DNA of 64,000 bases from Danxiaibacter sp048498555 (lineage in GTDB: Bacteria; Bacteroidota; Bacteroidia; Chitinophagales; Chitinophagaceae), in NCBI GenBank assembly GCA_048498555.1, contig JBEHXT010000004.1, forward strand, positions 186,001 to 250,000. The letters run 5' to 3'. Shown here in pieces: positions 1-8,934 of this stretch (its first letter is position 1; the number at the start of each line of letters is the position of its first letter). The position numbers and the translations under genes were made by a program. The notes beneath the pieces are model-generated. The model did no database searches, was not told the origin of the DNA, and worked only from the letters and a program-made list of their open reading frames with translations.

Positions 1-536
1 TTTCCTGTTGCGTTTGTAAAGCTATATTTACTAAAATCCTGTTTTGCTGTAAGACCGTCTCCGTGTAGATTTTCACCGGTTATTTTATGCACCTGCACAG
101 GTTTATACGTGTAGAACATCTGTTTGTTCTGATCCCACCACAACTCATCACAGAATAATGTATCGCCTTTTACATTATACACCACAACACTGTCGCGTAG
201 AAAAACCTTGTTATCATTTTGTAGATAATGGCCATATTTAGCAAAAAGGTGGCTTTCCATTTTCAGGCTATCATTAAAGAAAACAACCTGCAAGGATTTT
301 GGAAAGATGGTGCGTGGAGTATCACTCTGTGTGCGAAGCATTTGCGGCGCGGTGAGTTTGGCTTTTACCTTGCCACCTTCGCTCATGTAGCTTTCTATCT
401 GGGAACCTTCTTCTACACTTGTTTTTTTCTTACCAAGATCCTGCACTTCTTCTATTTTGTTCTCACAGGAAAACAACAGCAATGCCGGCAGCAGTATTGC
501 CCATTTCTTGTTTATATGTAAAAATCGTTTTACCAT
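1..536 (-). CDS. lptC: LptC, LPS export ABC transporter periplasmic protein (partial)
   Basis: The gene runs off the left edge, so only the first ~178 residues are present. Reading the minus strand from the ATG at 536 gives a lipoprotein signal (hydrophobic stretch ending in LFSC) followed by a beta-rich domain with the LptC-like pattern of lipoprotein, 'SYMSEGGKVKAKLTAP', and later 'GDTLFCDELWWDQNKQ', which is typical of Bacteroidota LptC proteins. LptC links the inner-membrane LptBFG transporter to LptA during lipopolysaccharide export. A TTTG-N21-TATCTTTG promoter lies immediately upstream. It sits downstream of coaX, a frequent neighbour in this phylum, but a ~400 bp repeat-filled gap and its own promoter separate them. 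The C-terminus cannot be judged. Confidence 0.85.
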   Translation of the reverse strand, partial: MVKRFLHINKKWAILLPALLLFSCENKIEEVQDLGKKKTSVEEGSQIESYMSEGGKVKAKLTAPQMLRTQSDTPRTIFPKSLQVVFFNDSLKMESHLFAKYGHYLQNDNKVFLRDSVVVYNVKGDTLFCDELWWDQNKQMFYTYKPVQVHKITGENLHGDGLTAKQDFSKYSFTNATG

Positions 537-546
537 AAAATAGGCC

Positions 547-579
547 CAAAGATAAGTGAAGAGCGCGTAAGCAGACAAA
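547..579 (-). promoter_or_regulatory. Bacteroidota-type promoter for lptC
   Basis: On the minus strand TTTG (579-576) is followed after 21 bp by TATCTTTG (554-547), matching the -33 TTTG / -7 TAnnTTTG consensus of the Bacteroidota primary sigma factor. The lptC ATG is at 536, so the predicted 5' leader is only a few bases long. Confidence 0.65.
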
Positions 580-689
580 CGCCGAAGGTAGCAAGCCGCT
601 TTTTAACAGGATTGGTGAGCAATAAATCTTCAGCTTCGAGTCCGGATCTTAAACCGTTCTATTTCCCATTGTTATCGTTAGATGTTACT

Positions 690-785
690 TTTTGCCTTCG
701 CCCCTACAGGGCTTATTGAAAATTTGTTCCTTTGTTCATGGGGCGTTGCCCCAAGCAAGTGCTCTAAGGCCACCAGCCTTAGTCG
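690..785. repeat. Intergenic hairpin cassette
   Basis: This lies in the 537-952 gap, which has no gene. It contains small GC-rich hairpins close together: GGGGC-gtt-GCCCC at 740-752 and CTAAGGC-cacca-GCCTTAG at 764-782, preceded by a CCCCTACAGGGC segment near 704-714. The arrangement resembles dispersed palindromic elements. Function is unknown. Confidence 0.4.
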
Positions 786-873
786 GGTTAAAGATGAAAT
801 TTCCTCTTCAAATTGGCGTGAAATTTATTCACAAACGTTCAATGTGTAAGTTTTAACCCCCAGCCTCAAACTC

Positions 874-957
874 ACCTTATACTTCACACCTTATGCCTCA
901 CACCTTATGCCTCATACCTTATGCCTCATACCTTATACCTGGCACCTGCCCCTCACC
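874..957. repeat. Heptad repeat array, CCTTAT/GCCTCA type
   Basis: Twelve consecutive 7-bp units in one register (ACCTTAT, ACTTCAC, ACCTTAT, GCCTCAC and so on), ending just inside the coaX 3' end. It is the first of many 7-bp-period arrays in gene gaps of this window. Confidence 0.7.
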
Positions 958-1681
958 TATTCTCCTCACTAATTGCATATAATCCTTTATACATCAGGTA
1001 TGGGTCATATACAATATCGGAAGTTAGATGTGGTTTAAAGAAATGCATGTCTCCACCAGTAAGAAAAATTTTGAGGCGGGCATATTTTGCCGTGTATTCG
1101 CTGACAATTCCATCAATTTCTTTGCACATTCCTAAAATAACACCACTAAGCATATTGGTTCGCGTATCGTAACCAATCAGCGGAAAATTACCATCAGCCT
1201 TTACCAATGGCAGCTTTGCGGTGAACTCGTGCATAGAACGGAATCGCATTTCGAGGCCAGGAGAAATACCTCCGCCTAAAAATTCATGCAGTTTGTTTAC
1301 AAAATTGAATGTTATACAAGAGCCTAATCCAATCACCAGGCAATGGTTATCGGGAAACTGGTGAATGGCCCCAACTACAAGCCCCAACCTGTCGGCGCCA
1401 ATTGTTTCAGGTTTTCCCACCGGTGTTTTTACCGGCAGTTTGCTCAAATGGCTGAGCTTATGAAAATCAGTATGCTGCTGTAAAATCCCTTCCAGTTCCG
1501 GATTGTGATTAATAACGGATGAAAGAAGCGAACGCACAGGCTTATATTCTGTAACCAGGTTAAGGACAGTATCACTACTATCATCATTTAAAACAAGTAC
1601 ATCAGTCAATTCTCCATTCGTGAAAACGGCGCATTTTAAGCGCGTGTTTCCAAAGTCAAAGCAAAGGGTAGTCTGTATCAT
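953..1681 (-). CDS. coaX: Type III pantothenate kinase CoaX
   Basis: Phosphorylates pantothenate, the first step of coenzyme A synthesis. At 242 aa it has the usual CoaX length. Visible motifs are the ASKHA phosphate-1 loop DFGNTR (residues 9-14), the signature PETIGADRL (91-99) and the glycine-rich GGGISPGL. The region normally reading GTATT is GLGSCITFNFV here, a mild deviation. The ATG overlaps the stop of the upstream LON-domain gene by one base (TAATG), so the two are translationally coupled and probably co-transcribed. Cytoplasmic; monovalent-cation dependence is known for the family, not shown here. Confidence 0.92.
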   Translation of the reverse strand: MIQTTLCFDFGNTRLKCAVFTNGELTDVLVLNDDSSDTVLNLVTEYKPVRSLLSSVINHNPELEGILQQHTDFHKLSHLSKLPVKTPVGKPETIGADRLGLVVGAIHQFPDNHCLVIGLGSCITFNFVNKLHEFLGGGISPGLEMRFRSMHEFTAKLPLVKADGNFPLIGYDTRTNMLSGVILGMCKEIDGIVSEYTAKYARLKIFLTGGDMHFFKPHLTSDIVYDPYLMYKGLYAISEENR

Positions 1682-2322
1682 TAAAGATCTAAATTAAAAC
1701 CTTTCAGTTCCCTGAAATGTCCGTTAAGCTGAATTTTTTCCTTTAGTTTATCAATGCCACCTGCTATCGGTATAATTTTATTAAGATGACGTTTCAGGTA
1801 CTCCAGCCGCTGGTCCTCCTGCAGCAGCTCAAGCAACTCATACTCTTCCTGCAGCGATAGCCCTGCATGGTGTGCAATATCATAGCTCATTAAGTCGTCA
1901 TCATTCTTTTTAAAATCCTTCGACACTTTTAAAAGGCGGTGAAGCTCGCGAATACCTCCGATAATCCGGCGCATCATTTTGATATTCTTCTCATCAACCG
2001 TTTCGGGGTAATTCACGATTGCGCCATCATATAGCTTATTGGGAACGGAATGTATAATCTCTAGTATTTTAAACATGCGGACACCTTCTGTACGAATATC
2101 CATGCGCCCGTCTTCATACATTTCGGCAATCTCCTTAATCTGCACCAATGTACCCAGCTCTTTTACATTACTATCAATAACAACAGGAATTCCAAATGAT
2201 TTTTTCTCCGTAAAGCACTCATTCACGAGCTGCTTATAACGCTCTTCAAAAATGTGCAGGTTAAGCTGCTCTCCCGGATACACTACAATGTTTAATGGAA
2301 ATATGGGAATGAAATTAATCAT
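1681..2322 (-). CDS. LON N-terminal substrate-binding domain protein
   Basis: About 213 aa beginning MINFIPIFPLNIVVYPGEQ, the hallmark of the stand-alone LON substrate-binding (PUA-like) domain, followed by the HIFEERYKQLV motif. There is no ATPase or protease domain, so it is a single-domain relative of the Lon N-terminus and its molecular role is uncertain. I chose the ATG at 2322; an in-frame TTG at 2328 would add two residues. Its stop overlaps the coaX start, and pairing with coaX is common in Bacteroidota. Confidence 0.85.
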   Translation of the reverse strand: MINFIPIFPLNIVVYPGEQLNLHIFEERYKQLVNECFTEKKSFGIPVVIDSNVKELGTLVQIKEIAEMYEDGRMDIRTEGVRMFKILEIIHSVPNKLYDGAIVNYPETVDEKNIKMMRRIIGGIRELHRLLKVSKDFKKNDDDLMSYDIAHHAGLSLQEEYELLELLQEDQRLEYLKRHLNKIIPIAGGIDKLKEKIQLNGHFRELKGFNLDL

Positions 2323-2409
2323 ACACAACCTGGTAAGGATGACAGAATAATAGAAATAGCAGCAGCAAATTCCATGCTTTCTTATTGCAAACTTATTGAT
2401 ATTACCGGA

Positions 2410-2472
2410 ATGAAAATCAGTGGCTTCACCATAAAAATGATAAAGGTGCTTTTTTTGAAAAGCTGCTTATAA
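2410..2472 (+). pseudogene. Remnant of a GT2 glycosyltransferase 5' end
   Basis: A 20-codon ORF begins MKISGFTI, exactly the first eight residues of the intact GT2 gene that starts 130 bp downstream at 2540, but with mostly synonymous base differences. Similarity stops after that and the frame ends at 2472. I read it as the leftover start of a tandem paralogue that was deleted or decayed. It is too short to be sure. Confidence 0.4.
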
Positions 2473-2539
2473 ACAGGCATTTAGAAAAGAAAGCGTAATA
2501 TTACCGCCACATTTCATTTAACTGACGAATTTGAAAGCG

Positions 2540-3415
2540 ATGAAGATCAGCGGTTTTACCATTATTAGAAACGCCGTTAAGAATGACTATCCTATCGTAG
2601 AAGCTATTACCTCCATACTTCCGGTTGTAGACGAGATGGTTGTGCTTGTGGGCGACTCGGACGATGAAACCGAAGATCTGATAAAAAGCATCAACAGCAA
2701 TAAAATTAAAATACACCGTTCCGTTTGGGATCAAAGCCTTCGCCAGGGCGGCAAAGTTCTGGCTGTTGAAACGGATAAAGCATTTCAATTAATAGACGCT
2801 GATAGCGATTGGGCATTTTATATTCAGGCAGATGAAGTGGTGCACGAAAAATATCATCATGCAATAATAGAAGCCTGCAAAAAATATAAGGATGATGAGC
2901 GTGTGCAGGGGTTACTTTTTAAGTACCTGCATTTTTATGGTACGTATGATTATGTGGGAGATAGCCGCAAATGGTACAACCGCGAAATAAGGATCATTCG
3001 CAATAATAAAGCCATTACGGCCTATCGCGATGCGCAGGGTTTTAGAATAGGAACAACCAAATTGCCGGTAAAGCTTATTGATGCGTATGTTTATCATTAC
3101 GGTTGGGTGAAAAGCCCGAAGCTGATGAAACAAAAAATGAAAAACGTAAGCCGCTTCTGGAATGATGATACAGATGAATGGCAACAGTTCCTGGGATCTG
3201 AAGATGTATTTAACTATGATGACTTTGACTCACTGCAAAAGTTTACCGCAACACATCCTGAAGTAATGCAAAAAAGAGTGGCTGAACAAAACTGGCGACT
3301 GGACATTGACATTACAAAAAAACACTTTGATTTAAAAGATCGCTTTCTTTATTGGTTTGAAAGAAAAACAGGCATCCGGCCGTTTGATTTTAAAAATTAC
3401 ACCATTGTGAAATAG
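2540..3415 (+). CDS. Family 2 glycosyltransferase
   Basis: A ~291 aa cytoplasmic GT-A fold protein, without membrane segments. The start MKISGFTIIRNAVKNDYP followed by a metal-binding type segment (DSDWAFYIQADEVVHE, around residues 90-105) matches a Bacteroidota GT2 subgroup associated with LPS or surface glycans. The C-terminal part contains 'YVYHYGWVKSP', also usual for this subgroup. The ATG at 2540 fits the family start; a TTG at 2531 is also in frame. Donor and acceptor sugars cannot be told from sequence. It begins a plus-strand run with meaB and further glycosyltransferases. Confidence 0.85.
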   Translation: MKISGFTIIRNAVKNDYPIVEAITSILPVVDEMVVLVGDSDDETEDLIKSINSNKIKIHRSVWDQSLRQGGKVLAVETDKAFQLIDADSDWAFYIQADEVVHEKYHHAIIEACKKYKDDERVQGLLFKYLHFYGTYDYVGDSRKWYNREIRIIRNNKAITAYRDAQGFRIGTTKLPVKLIDAYVYHYGWVKSPKLMKQKMKNVSRFWNDDTDEWQQFLGSEDVFNYDDFDSLQKFTATHPEVMQKRVAEQNWRLDIDITKKHFDLKDRFLYWFERKTGIRPFDFKNYTIVK

Positions 3416-3468
3416 CATACGCCTTGCTAATTGCGCGGCATATATTAGCCACTTTTATAATGCCAGCT

Positions 3469-3476
3469 TATCTTTG
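3469..3476 (+). promoter_or_regulatory. -7 box (TATCTTTG) of meaB
   Basis: TATCTTTG ends four bases before the meaB ATG at 3481, so the predicted transcription start falls at or next to the start codon and the mRNA may be leaderless. No convincing -33 TTTG is seen at the right distance. Confidence 0.45.
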
Positions 3477-3480
3477 CCAA

Positions 3481-4413
3481 ATGAATAACAGTCAGTTAAT
3501 AAAGGAAATAACAACGGGCAATTACCGTGCGCTTGCAAGAGGCATTTCCCTTGTTGAAAACGAAGCTGACGGTTATGAAATATTGTTATCCGGCGTTTCA
3601 TCTTATTACAACAATGTTATTGGCGTTACCGGCCCTCCGGGTGCGGGCAAAAGCACACTTGTAGATTGCCTGATCAAAGAAATAATTGCAGAGAACAAAA
3701 AGGTCGGCGTGATTTGTGTTGATCCTTCTTCGCCTTTTAACAGAGGCGCCATTTTGGGCGACAGAATTAGAATGAGCCAGTGGTACAACCATCCGAATGT
3801 GTTTATCAGGTCGCTTTCTTCAAGAGGAAGCATGGGCGGGCTTCATCCAAAGATTATTGAGATCACGGATTTAATGAATGCTGCAGGCTTCGACTATGTT
3901 ATTATTGAAACAATTGGTGTTGGCCAAACCGAAATTGAAATTGCAGGCCTTGCTAATGTAACATTGGTTGTTGTTGTGCCTGAAAGCGGCGACAGTATTC
4001 AAACAATGAAATCGGGACTAATGGAAATAGCCGATATTTTTGTTTTGAATAAATACGACCGCCCCGGAGCGGACGAGTACCTGCGCAACTTATATGACAC
4101 ATTGAACCTGGAAGATAACAGGAGCATTCCGGTGATAAAGACTATTGCAGAACAAGCGTACGGTGTAGATGCATTATACCAGGCGATACGGCATACGCTT
4201 GAAAACAATCCGGCTGCAGATAAAAAATACTGGCTGCTGGCGCAGAAAGCATATCATCTGATTCAGGCCAATAAAATGGCGGGAATAGACAAAAAAGAAA
4301 TTTTTGAGAAGATTAGCCGTTATATAAACGAACACAATAAGTTTAATTTATACCAGTTTATCAAACCATATACTGTTGAGCCCGAAGCTGTGAATTTTAA
4401 AACTACACTATGA
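3481..4413 (+). CDS. meaB: MeaB-type GTPase, methylmalonyl-CoA mutase chaperone
   Basis: 310 aa G3E-family GTPase. Walker A GPPGAGKST (residues 51-59), the VDPSSPF switch segment, the SRGSMGGL loop, ETIGVGQTE and the NKYDRPGA base-recognition region are all intact. MeaB protects and reloads adenosylcobalamin in methylmalonyl-CoA mutase, in propionate/methylmalonyl metabolism. The mutase subunits are not in the window, but methylmalonyl-CoA epimerase is at 50788-51189. The ATG at 3481 is preferred over an upstream in-frame start at 3424 because a promoter box lies between them. Its end overlaps the next gene by ATGA. Confidence 0.93.
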   Translation: MNNSQLIKEITTGNYRALARGISLVENEADGYEILLSGVSSYYNNVIGVTGPPGAGKSTLVDCLIKEIIAENKKVGVICVDPSSPFNRGAILGDRIRMSQWYNHPNVFIRSLSSRGSMGGLHPKIIEITDLMNAAGFDYVIIETIGVGQTEIEIAGLANVTLVVVVPESGDSIQTMKSGLMEIADIFVLNKYDRPGADEYLRNLYDTLNLEDNRSIPVIKTIAEQAYGVDALYQAIRHTLENNPAADKKYWLLAQKAYHLIQANKMAGIDKKEIFEKISRYINEHNKFNLYQFIKPYTVEPEAVNFKTTL

Positions 4414-5453
4414 ACAACATTCCGGATAATATAATAATCAGCAGGACAGACAGCATTGGCGACGTTGTTTTGACCTTGCCGGTGGCTGCAGTGTTGAAAA
4501 AGCATTTTCCGGAAATGAAAATTGGTTTTCTTGGAAAAAAATATACAAAGCCCGTTATTGAGGCTTGCAAGTATGTGGATGAATTTATTGATGCAGAGGA
4601 TTTCCTAAACAAAGAAGTAACTGTCTGCGGGAAAAAACCAGCAGCTATTTTACATGTTTTTCCTACAACAGGTATTGCTGAAAGAGCAAAGGCGCTGAAG
4701 ATCCCATTGAGAATTGGTACGCGTAACAGACTGTACCATTGGTACACTTGTAATAAGCTGGTTCGCTTAAGCAGAAAAAAGTCTGACCTTCATGAAAGCC
4801 AGTTAAATCTTAAATTGCTTGAATTTTTTGGCATTACAAAAACGTATAGCCTGGCAGAAATAAGTGAACTGTTTGGAATGGAGAAACTGGAGCCTTTGCA
4901 ACCTGCCTTTAAAGCGTTGATCGATCCTGCCAAATACAATCTTATCCTGCATCCCAAATCACAAGGAAGCGCAAGGGAATGGGGGCTTCATAATTTTGCC
5001 ACGCTTATCAAAATACTTGATCCGTCTAAATTCAACATATTTGTTTCAGGCACAATAAAAGAGCGTGCATTGCTGGAACCGCTTTTTAAAGAAGCCAGCG
5101 GTCTGTTTACTGACTTAACCGGCAAAATGGATTTATCACAGTTTATTCCTTTTATAAAAGCCTGTGACGGATTGATTGCCAACAGCACCGGGCCTTTGCA
5201 TATCTGCGCAGCGGTAGGGCGTGAAGCCATCGGCATATATCCGCCAATGCGTCCCATACATCCGGGAAGATGGGCACCTGTAGGAAAAAAAGTGTATGTT
5301 TTTGTTGAGGATAAATTTTGTGATGATTGCAAAAAGACCAAACATGTTTGCCATTGTATGCTGGGTATAAATCCACATTATTTACAGGCTACGCTTGATA
5401 AACTTTGCAGTAATAAATTGGGTGAACACGCTGACGTGAAAAGTATGAGTTGA
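4410..5453 (+). CDS. Family 9 glycosyltransferase (heptosyltransferase-like)
   Basis: 347 aa GT-B fold. The N-terminal IISRTDSIGDVVLTLPVAAVLKK is the classic GT9 start, the middle has HPKSQGSAREWGL (the donor-side 'K-x-W' motif), and the C-terminal part has ANSTGPLHICAAVGREAIGIYPP, typical of ADP-heptose:LPS heptosyltransferases. It would transfer an activated sugar to a surface lipid or core oligosaccharide on the cytoplasmic face. A Cys-rich tail segment (CDDCKKTKHVCHCM) is present near the C-terminus. Translationally coupled to meaB by a 4-bp overlap. Confidence 0.88.
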   Translation: MNNIPDNIIISRTDSIGDVVLTLPVAAVLKKHFPEMKIGFLGKKYTKPVIEACKYVDEFIDAEDFLNKEVTVCGKKPAAILHVFPTTGIAERAKALKIPLRIGTRNRLYHWYTCNKLVRLSRKKSDLHESQLNLKLLEFFGITKTYSLAEISELFGMEKLEPLQPAFKALIDPAKYNLILHPKSQGSAREWGLHNFATLIKILDPSKFNIFVSGTIKERALLEPLFKEASGLFTDLTGKMDLSQFIPFIKACDGLIANSTGPLHICAAVGREAIGIYPPMRPIHPGRWAPVGKKVYVFVEDKFCDDCKKTKHVCHCMLGINPHYLQATLDKLCSNKLGEHADVKSMS

Positions 5454-5543
5454 TGCCTCCATGCATCAGTTCGAATTACACTAAAAAAATATTTGAATAT
5501 AATTACATAATTCAATTATTTTCGTGTTTCAACCTTAATTTAA

Positions 5544-6782
5544 ATGCGTTCTCTAGAAGCCCTTACCTATCGAGTATCTCGTTTTGTGTCAATCCTTATA
5601 AGAAAAGTATCAGACAAACGAAACATTCACCGTCAATTACGTAAATACAATAGTTATTTAAACACAATAAACCAGCTTCCAGCTCCTGAAGTTAGTCATG
5701 GGAAATTATTAATTATTAGACTGGATGGAATTGGAGATTATCTTTTATTCAGAAATTTCCTTGCTCTGTATCAATCATCTCCGAAGTGGAAAAACTACCA
5801 TATTACATTGCTGGGAGAGCAAAGCTGGAAAAACATTTACGATACATTTGACAGCGATTCAACCGACGAAACTATCTGGATAAACAAGCACAAGTATTTA
5901 AACGACGAAAGCTATCGAAACGAAGTTTACAGCCTGCTTCGTCAAAAAAGGTTTGAAGTGGTGATTTGCCCCTGCAGAACAAGGCCATTTCTTGTAGATG
6001 ACCTTCTTGTAAAAGCCACCGGTGCATTCAAAATCTTCGGCGTAAAAAATACTTATAAGCACTTACAATGAAACCAATTATCAAATGCCATATACACCCG
6101 CCTTTTTGAATACAGCGAACAACCACATGAATTCTTTTTTAACGAGCGATTTCACAATTGGGCCTCCGGCCACAATGTACATTACAAACGGCCTTTCATT
6201 GAAAAAGAGGCAAACACTCCTTCAAAAGAAAACTATTTTCTGTTGTTCATTGGCGCGGCGGCAAAAAGCAGAAAATGGCCTGCGGAATATTGGATTCAGC
6301 TTATCCGCTTAATTCAACAAAACTATTCCATTGACATTGTAGTTGCGGGAGATAAAAATGATATCGAAGCGGCGAATCAGATCAAAGCGGCGACAAACGC
6401 GCAAATTATTGTTGGAGAAACCTCATTAAAAACTATAGCGTTGTATGTTAAAAATGCTACTGCAATAATTACCAATCATACCATGCTTGCCCATCTAGCT
6501 GTATGTTACGACAAGCCGGTTGTTATTATTAGCAATGGAGATAACTATTACCGATACACGATGTATAATGAAGCGGGTATACATAATGTTAAGATAGTTT
6601 ATTCACCGTTGTTTTATAAATGGTTGAAAAAAAACAAGCCAACACCACTCTTCAAAGAATTTGTCGCCGTAACGAAAGATATTACCACGATTGATCCAAC
6701 AGCCGTTTTTCATGAACTAAATAACATCCTCTTTCTTTTGCACTCTGACAGATATTATCTTTCGCAGCAGTTTGTTAACTAA
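5544..6782 (+). pseudogene. Family 9 glycosyltransferase interrupted by an in-frame TGA
   Basis: One continuous reading frame of 412 sense codons is broken only by a TGA at 6069-6071. The first part (175 aa) has the GT9 N-terminal motif LLIIRLDGIGDYLLFRNF. The codons after the TGA stay in the same frame and read as good protein (NQLSNAIYTRLFEYSEQ, then FIGAAAKSRKWPAEYW, then IITNHTMLAHLAVCYDKPVV), which is the GT9 C-terminal half. It is therefore a nonsense change rather than a frameshift. It may be a recent pseudogene, a sequencing error or stop-codon readthrough. An internal start at 6243 could make only the C-terminal half. Confidence 0.8.
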
Positions 6783-6946
6783 CGCAACAATCATATAATC
6801 CGGTATTTAACCCGGTAAAACAGTTAGTATCGAATTACACTTAAAAATTACTTAAAAAACATGTCGGAAATATTATATTATTATTCGGTTGTACATGGAA
6901 ATGCTATAGTGTTTTTCCTTTAATTTGCTGCCCAAATGTTAACCTA

Positions 6947-7744
6947 ATGCCGACGAACGGATATAAACGATACTTTAAGTTATTTAAGAACATACAAAAC
7001 CCGGGCGTCTATCTGCGCAATAAGGTTGCTAAGCCTGAGTGGCCTTTACATTTTATTACGAAGCCGAATGCTATTCAGTTAAATGTTCCTGCCAATCTTT
7101 TTCTTGTGTTCAAGGAAATTTTTATGAGCGATGTGTATGACATTGAGGACCTGATAAAGATGTTGCCTGAACAGCCTATCGTTGTTGATATTGGCGCCAA
7201 TGTTGGTTTTTTTGATTTTATATTGTTGTCAAAAATCAAAGCGGCCAGGATATATGCTTATGAGCCAATGCCTGCCAATGTATCGTTGATGAATAAAACC
7301 ATCAATGAAAATAAATTAGAAAGTTATATCTCTCTGCACCAGATGGCTGTAACCGGCAATCCTAAGGATAGTATTGAATTGTTTGTTGAAGATGCAAGCG
7401 ATAATACCGTAATAGCATCTGTGTTTGAAAACTTCAATGACGTTAACACAAAAAAAATATCGGTCCCCTGTATTTCATATAAAGAAATAGTAACTCAGAA
7501 TAAGCTTGGCCAGATAGATATTTTGAAAGTGGATTGTGAAGGAAGTGAGTTTGATATTTTTTATAACACACCTCCGGAAATGATACAACTTGCAAAAGTT
7601 ATATCAGTTGAAATTCATGATCTTGATACCGATAAAAACAACATCAACTACTTTAATAAATTTATTCAGTCTTTGGGCTATACAACAACGCATACGCAGA
7701 TAAATGGATTTTGCCATGCACTAACTGCTATAAAACAATCTTAG
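6947..7744 (+). CDS. FkbM family SAM-dependent methyltransferase
   Basis: 265 aa. The SAM-binding motif I reads VVDIGANVGFF (about residues 77-87), with YEPMPANV and the later LKVDCEGSEFDIF, which together define FkbM-type methyltransferases. Members methylate hydroxyls of sugars or polyketides; in this neighbourhood a surface glycan sugar is the likely acceptor (inference). It is preceded by a 160 bp AT-rich gap and followed after 7 bp by a GT4 gene, so the two are probably one transcript. Confidence 0.88.
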   Translation: MPTNGYKRYFKLFKNIQNPGVYLRNKVAKPEWPLHFITKPNAIQLNVPANLFLVFKEIFMSDVYDIEDLIKMLPEQPIVVDIGANVGFFDFILLSKIKAARIYAYEPMPANVSLMNKTINENKLESYISLHQMAVTGNPKDSIELFVEDASDNTVIASVFENFNDVNTKKISVPCISYKEIVTQNKLGQIDILKVDCEGSEFDIFYNTPPEMIQLAKVISVEIHDLDTDKNNINYFNKFIQSLGYTTTHTQINGFCHALTAIKQS

Positions 7745-7751
7745 CCTGCAG

Positions 7752-8804
7752 ATGAGTGCACGCCAACACAATATTTTGTTTGATTGCGAAAAAATGCGCC
7801 ATGCCAATACGGGCGTATTTTACTTTTGTCTGAATCTTGGCAGAGCGCTTCAGCAGGCGCACAATAGCAATAACGAAAAGCTACATTTCTATACACCACA
7901 AAATCAGGCTACGGCTTTCGGCACTGAAGCGAATTACGAGTATCACAAATCGTGGCATAAGTTTTTTAATCCCGTTGCCAGCAAAATGGATGTATGGCAC
8001 TGCACGTATCAGCTATCGAAATATTTGCCGAAAAATAAGAAGACGAAAAAGATCATCACCGTTCATGATCTTAATTTTCTGATTGACAACCCGGAAAACC
8101 AAACTGAGCAACTAAAAAAAATACAAACCCTGGTTGATCGTGTGGATGAGATTGTTTGTATTTCGGAATATACCAAACGTGATGTTTTAAACCACCTTGT
8201 CACCAACAATAAGCCGGTAACGGTTGTTCATAATGGCAGTGGCGTAAAAGAGTTTCCCGGTTTTAATGCACCGGTTTATGCAACTTCGAAACCATTTATT
8301 TTTAGCATTGGTACTTTCTTCGCAAAAAAGAATTTTCATGTACTTCCATGCCTGTTAAAAAACAATGATTATGAATTGATCATTGCAGGAGAAAGGCGAC
8401 CAGACTATGAAGCAAAAATTATGGAAGAGGCAAGGCTTCATAATGTCGCAGACAGAGTAAAGCTGATCGGCAAAATATCTGACGAGGATAAATACTGGTA
8501 TTATAAAAATTGCCTTGCATTTGCCTTTCCTTCGCTGGCAGAAGGGTTTGGGCTTCCTGTGGTGGAAGCTATGCATTTTGGCAAACCTGTGTTTTTATCA
8601 ACACACACTTCACTTCCCGAAATTGGTGGCAATGAAGCTTTCTACTTTGACAACTTTGATTGTGATGCGATGAATACTGGGTTTGAAAAAGGGCTTTCTC
8701 AATTAAATGATGACTTCGTACAAAAGATAAAAGCAAGGTCGCGCGAGTTCACATGGGAAAAAGCAGCGAAACAATATCTCGAAATTTACAGATCCCTTTA
8801 CTAG
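7752..8804 (+). CDS. Family 4 glycosyltransferase
   Basis: 350 aa GT-B enzyme. The C-terminal Rossmann domain shows FSIGTFFAKKNFHVLP, LIIAGERRPDYE and the nucleotide-sugar motif FPSLAEGFGLPVVEAM (E-x7-E type), all characteristic of GT4 retaining transferases. The N-terminal acceptor domain contains DVWHCTYQLSKYLP and ITVHDLNFL. No signal peptide or membrane span. Probably acts in the same surface glycan pathway as the adjacent FkbM and GT9 genes. Confidence 0.9.
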   Translation: MSARQHNILFDCEKMRHANTGVFYFCLNLGRALQQAHNSNNEKLHFYTPQNQATAFGTEANYEYHKSWHKFFNPVASKMDVWHCTYQLSKYLPKNKKTKKIITVHDLNFLIDNPENQTEQLKKIQTLVDRVDEIVCISEYTKRDVLNHLVTNNKPVTVVHNGSGVKEFPGFNAPVYATSKPFIFSIGTFFAKKNFHVLPCLLKNNDYELIIAGERRPDYEAKIMEEARLHNVADRVKLIGKISDEDKYWYYKNCLAFAFPSLAEGFGLPVVEAMHFGKPVFLSTHTSLPEIGGNEAFYFDNFDCDAMNTGFEKGLSQLNDDFVQKIKARSREFTWEKAAKQYLEIYRSLY

Positions 8805-8902
8805 ACATTTTTTCATTCAAATTGCGCGGACTTTTAGCACTTCTTACCGCTGAGCTACTTTGTGCAGTGACTGTAATCGCCAGATGCGACAGCGTAAGGC
8901 CA

Positions 8903-8919
8903 CGCAGCTAAAAGCTGCG
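8903..8919. terminator. Hairpin between convergent genes
   Basis: CGCAGCT-aaa-AGCTGCG forms a perfect 7-bp stem in the 130 bp gap between the converging GT4 genes. There is no U-tract on either side, so terminator function is uncertain; it could be a dispersed palindrome. Confidence 0.3.
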
Positions 8920-8934
8920 CCGAGCGATAACATC

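Noticed and set aside
6069..6071. TGA as selenocysteine or recoded codon in the GT9 gene
   Set aside because: No selenocysteine genes or downstream SECIS-like hairpin were seen, and all other genes use TGA as a stop.
6085..6312. 75-codon plus-strand ORF inside the GT9 pseudogene
   Set aside because: It is out of frame with the GT9 protein, whose frame reads as conserved sequence across this region.
8805..8934. Possible tRNA-like or small RNA gene between convergent GT4 genes
   Set aside because: There is one small hairpin but no T-arm (GTTCRA) or cloverleaf pattern.
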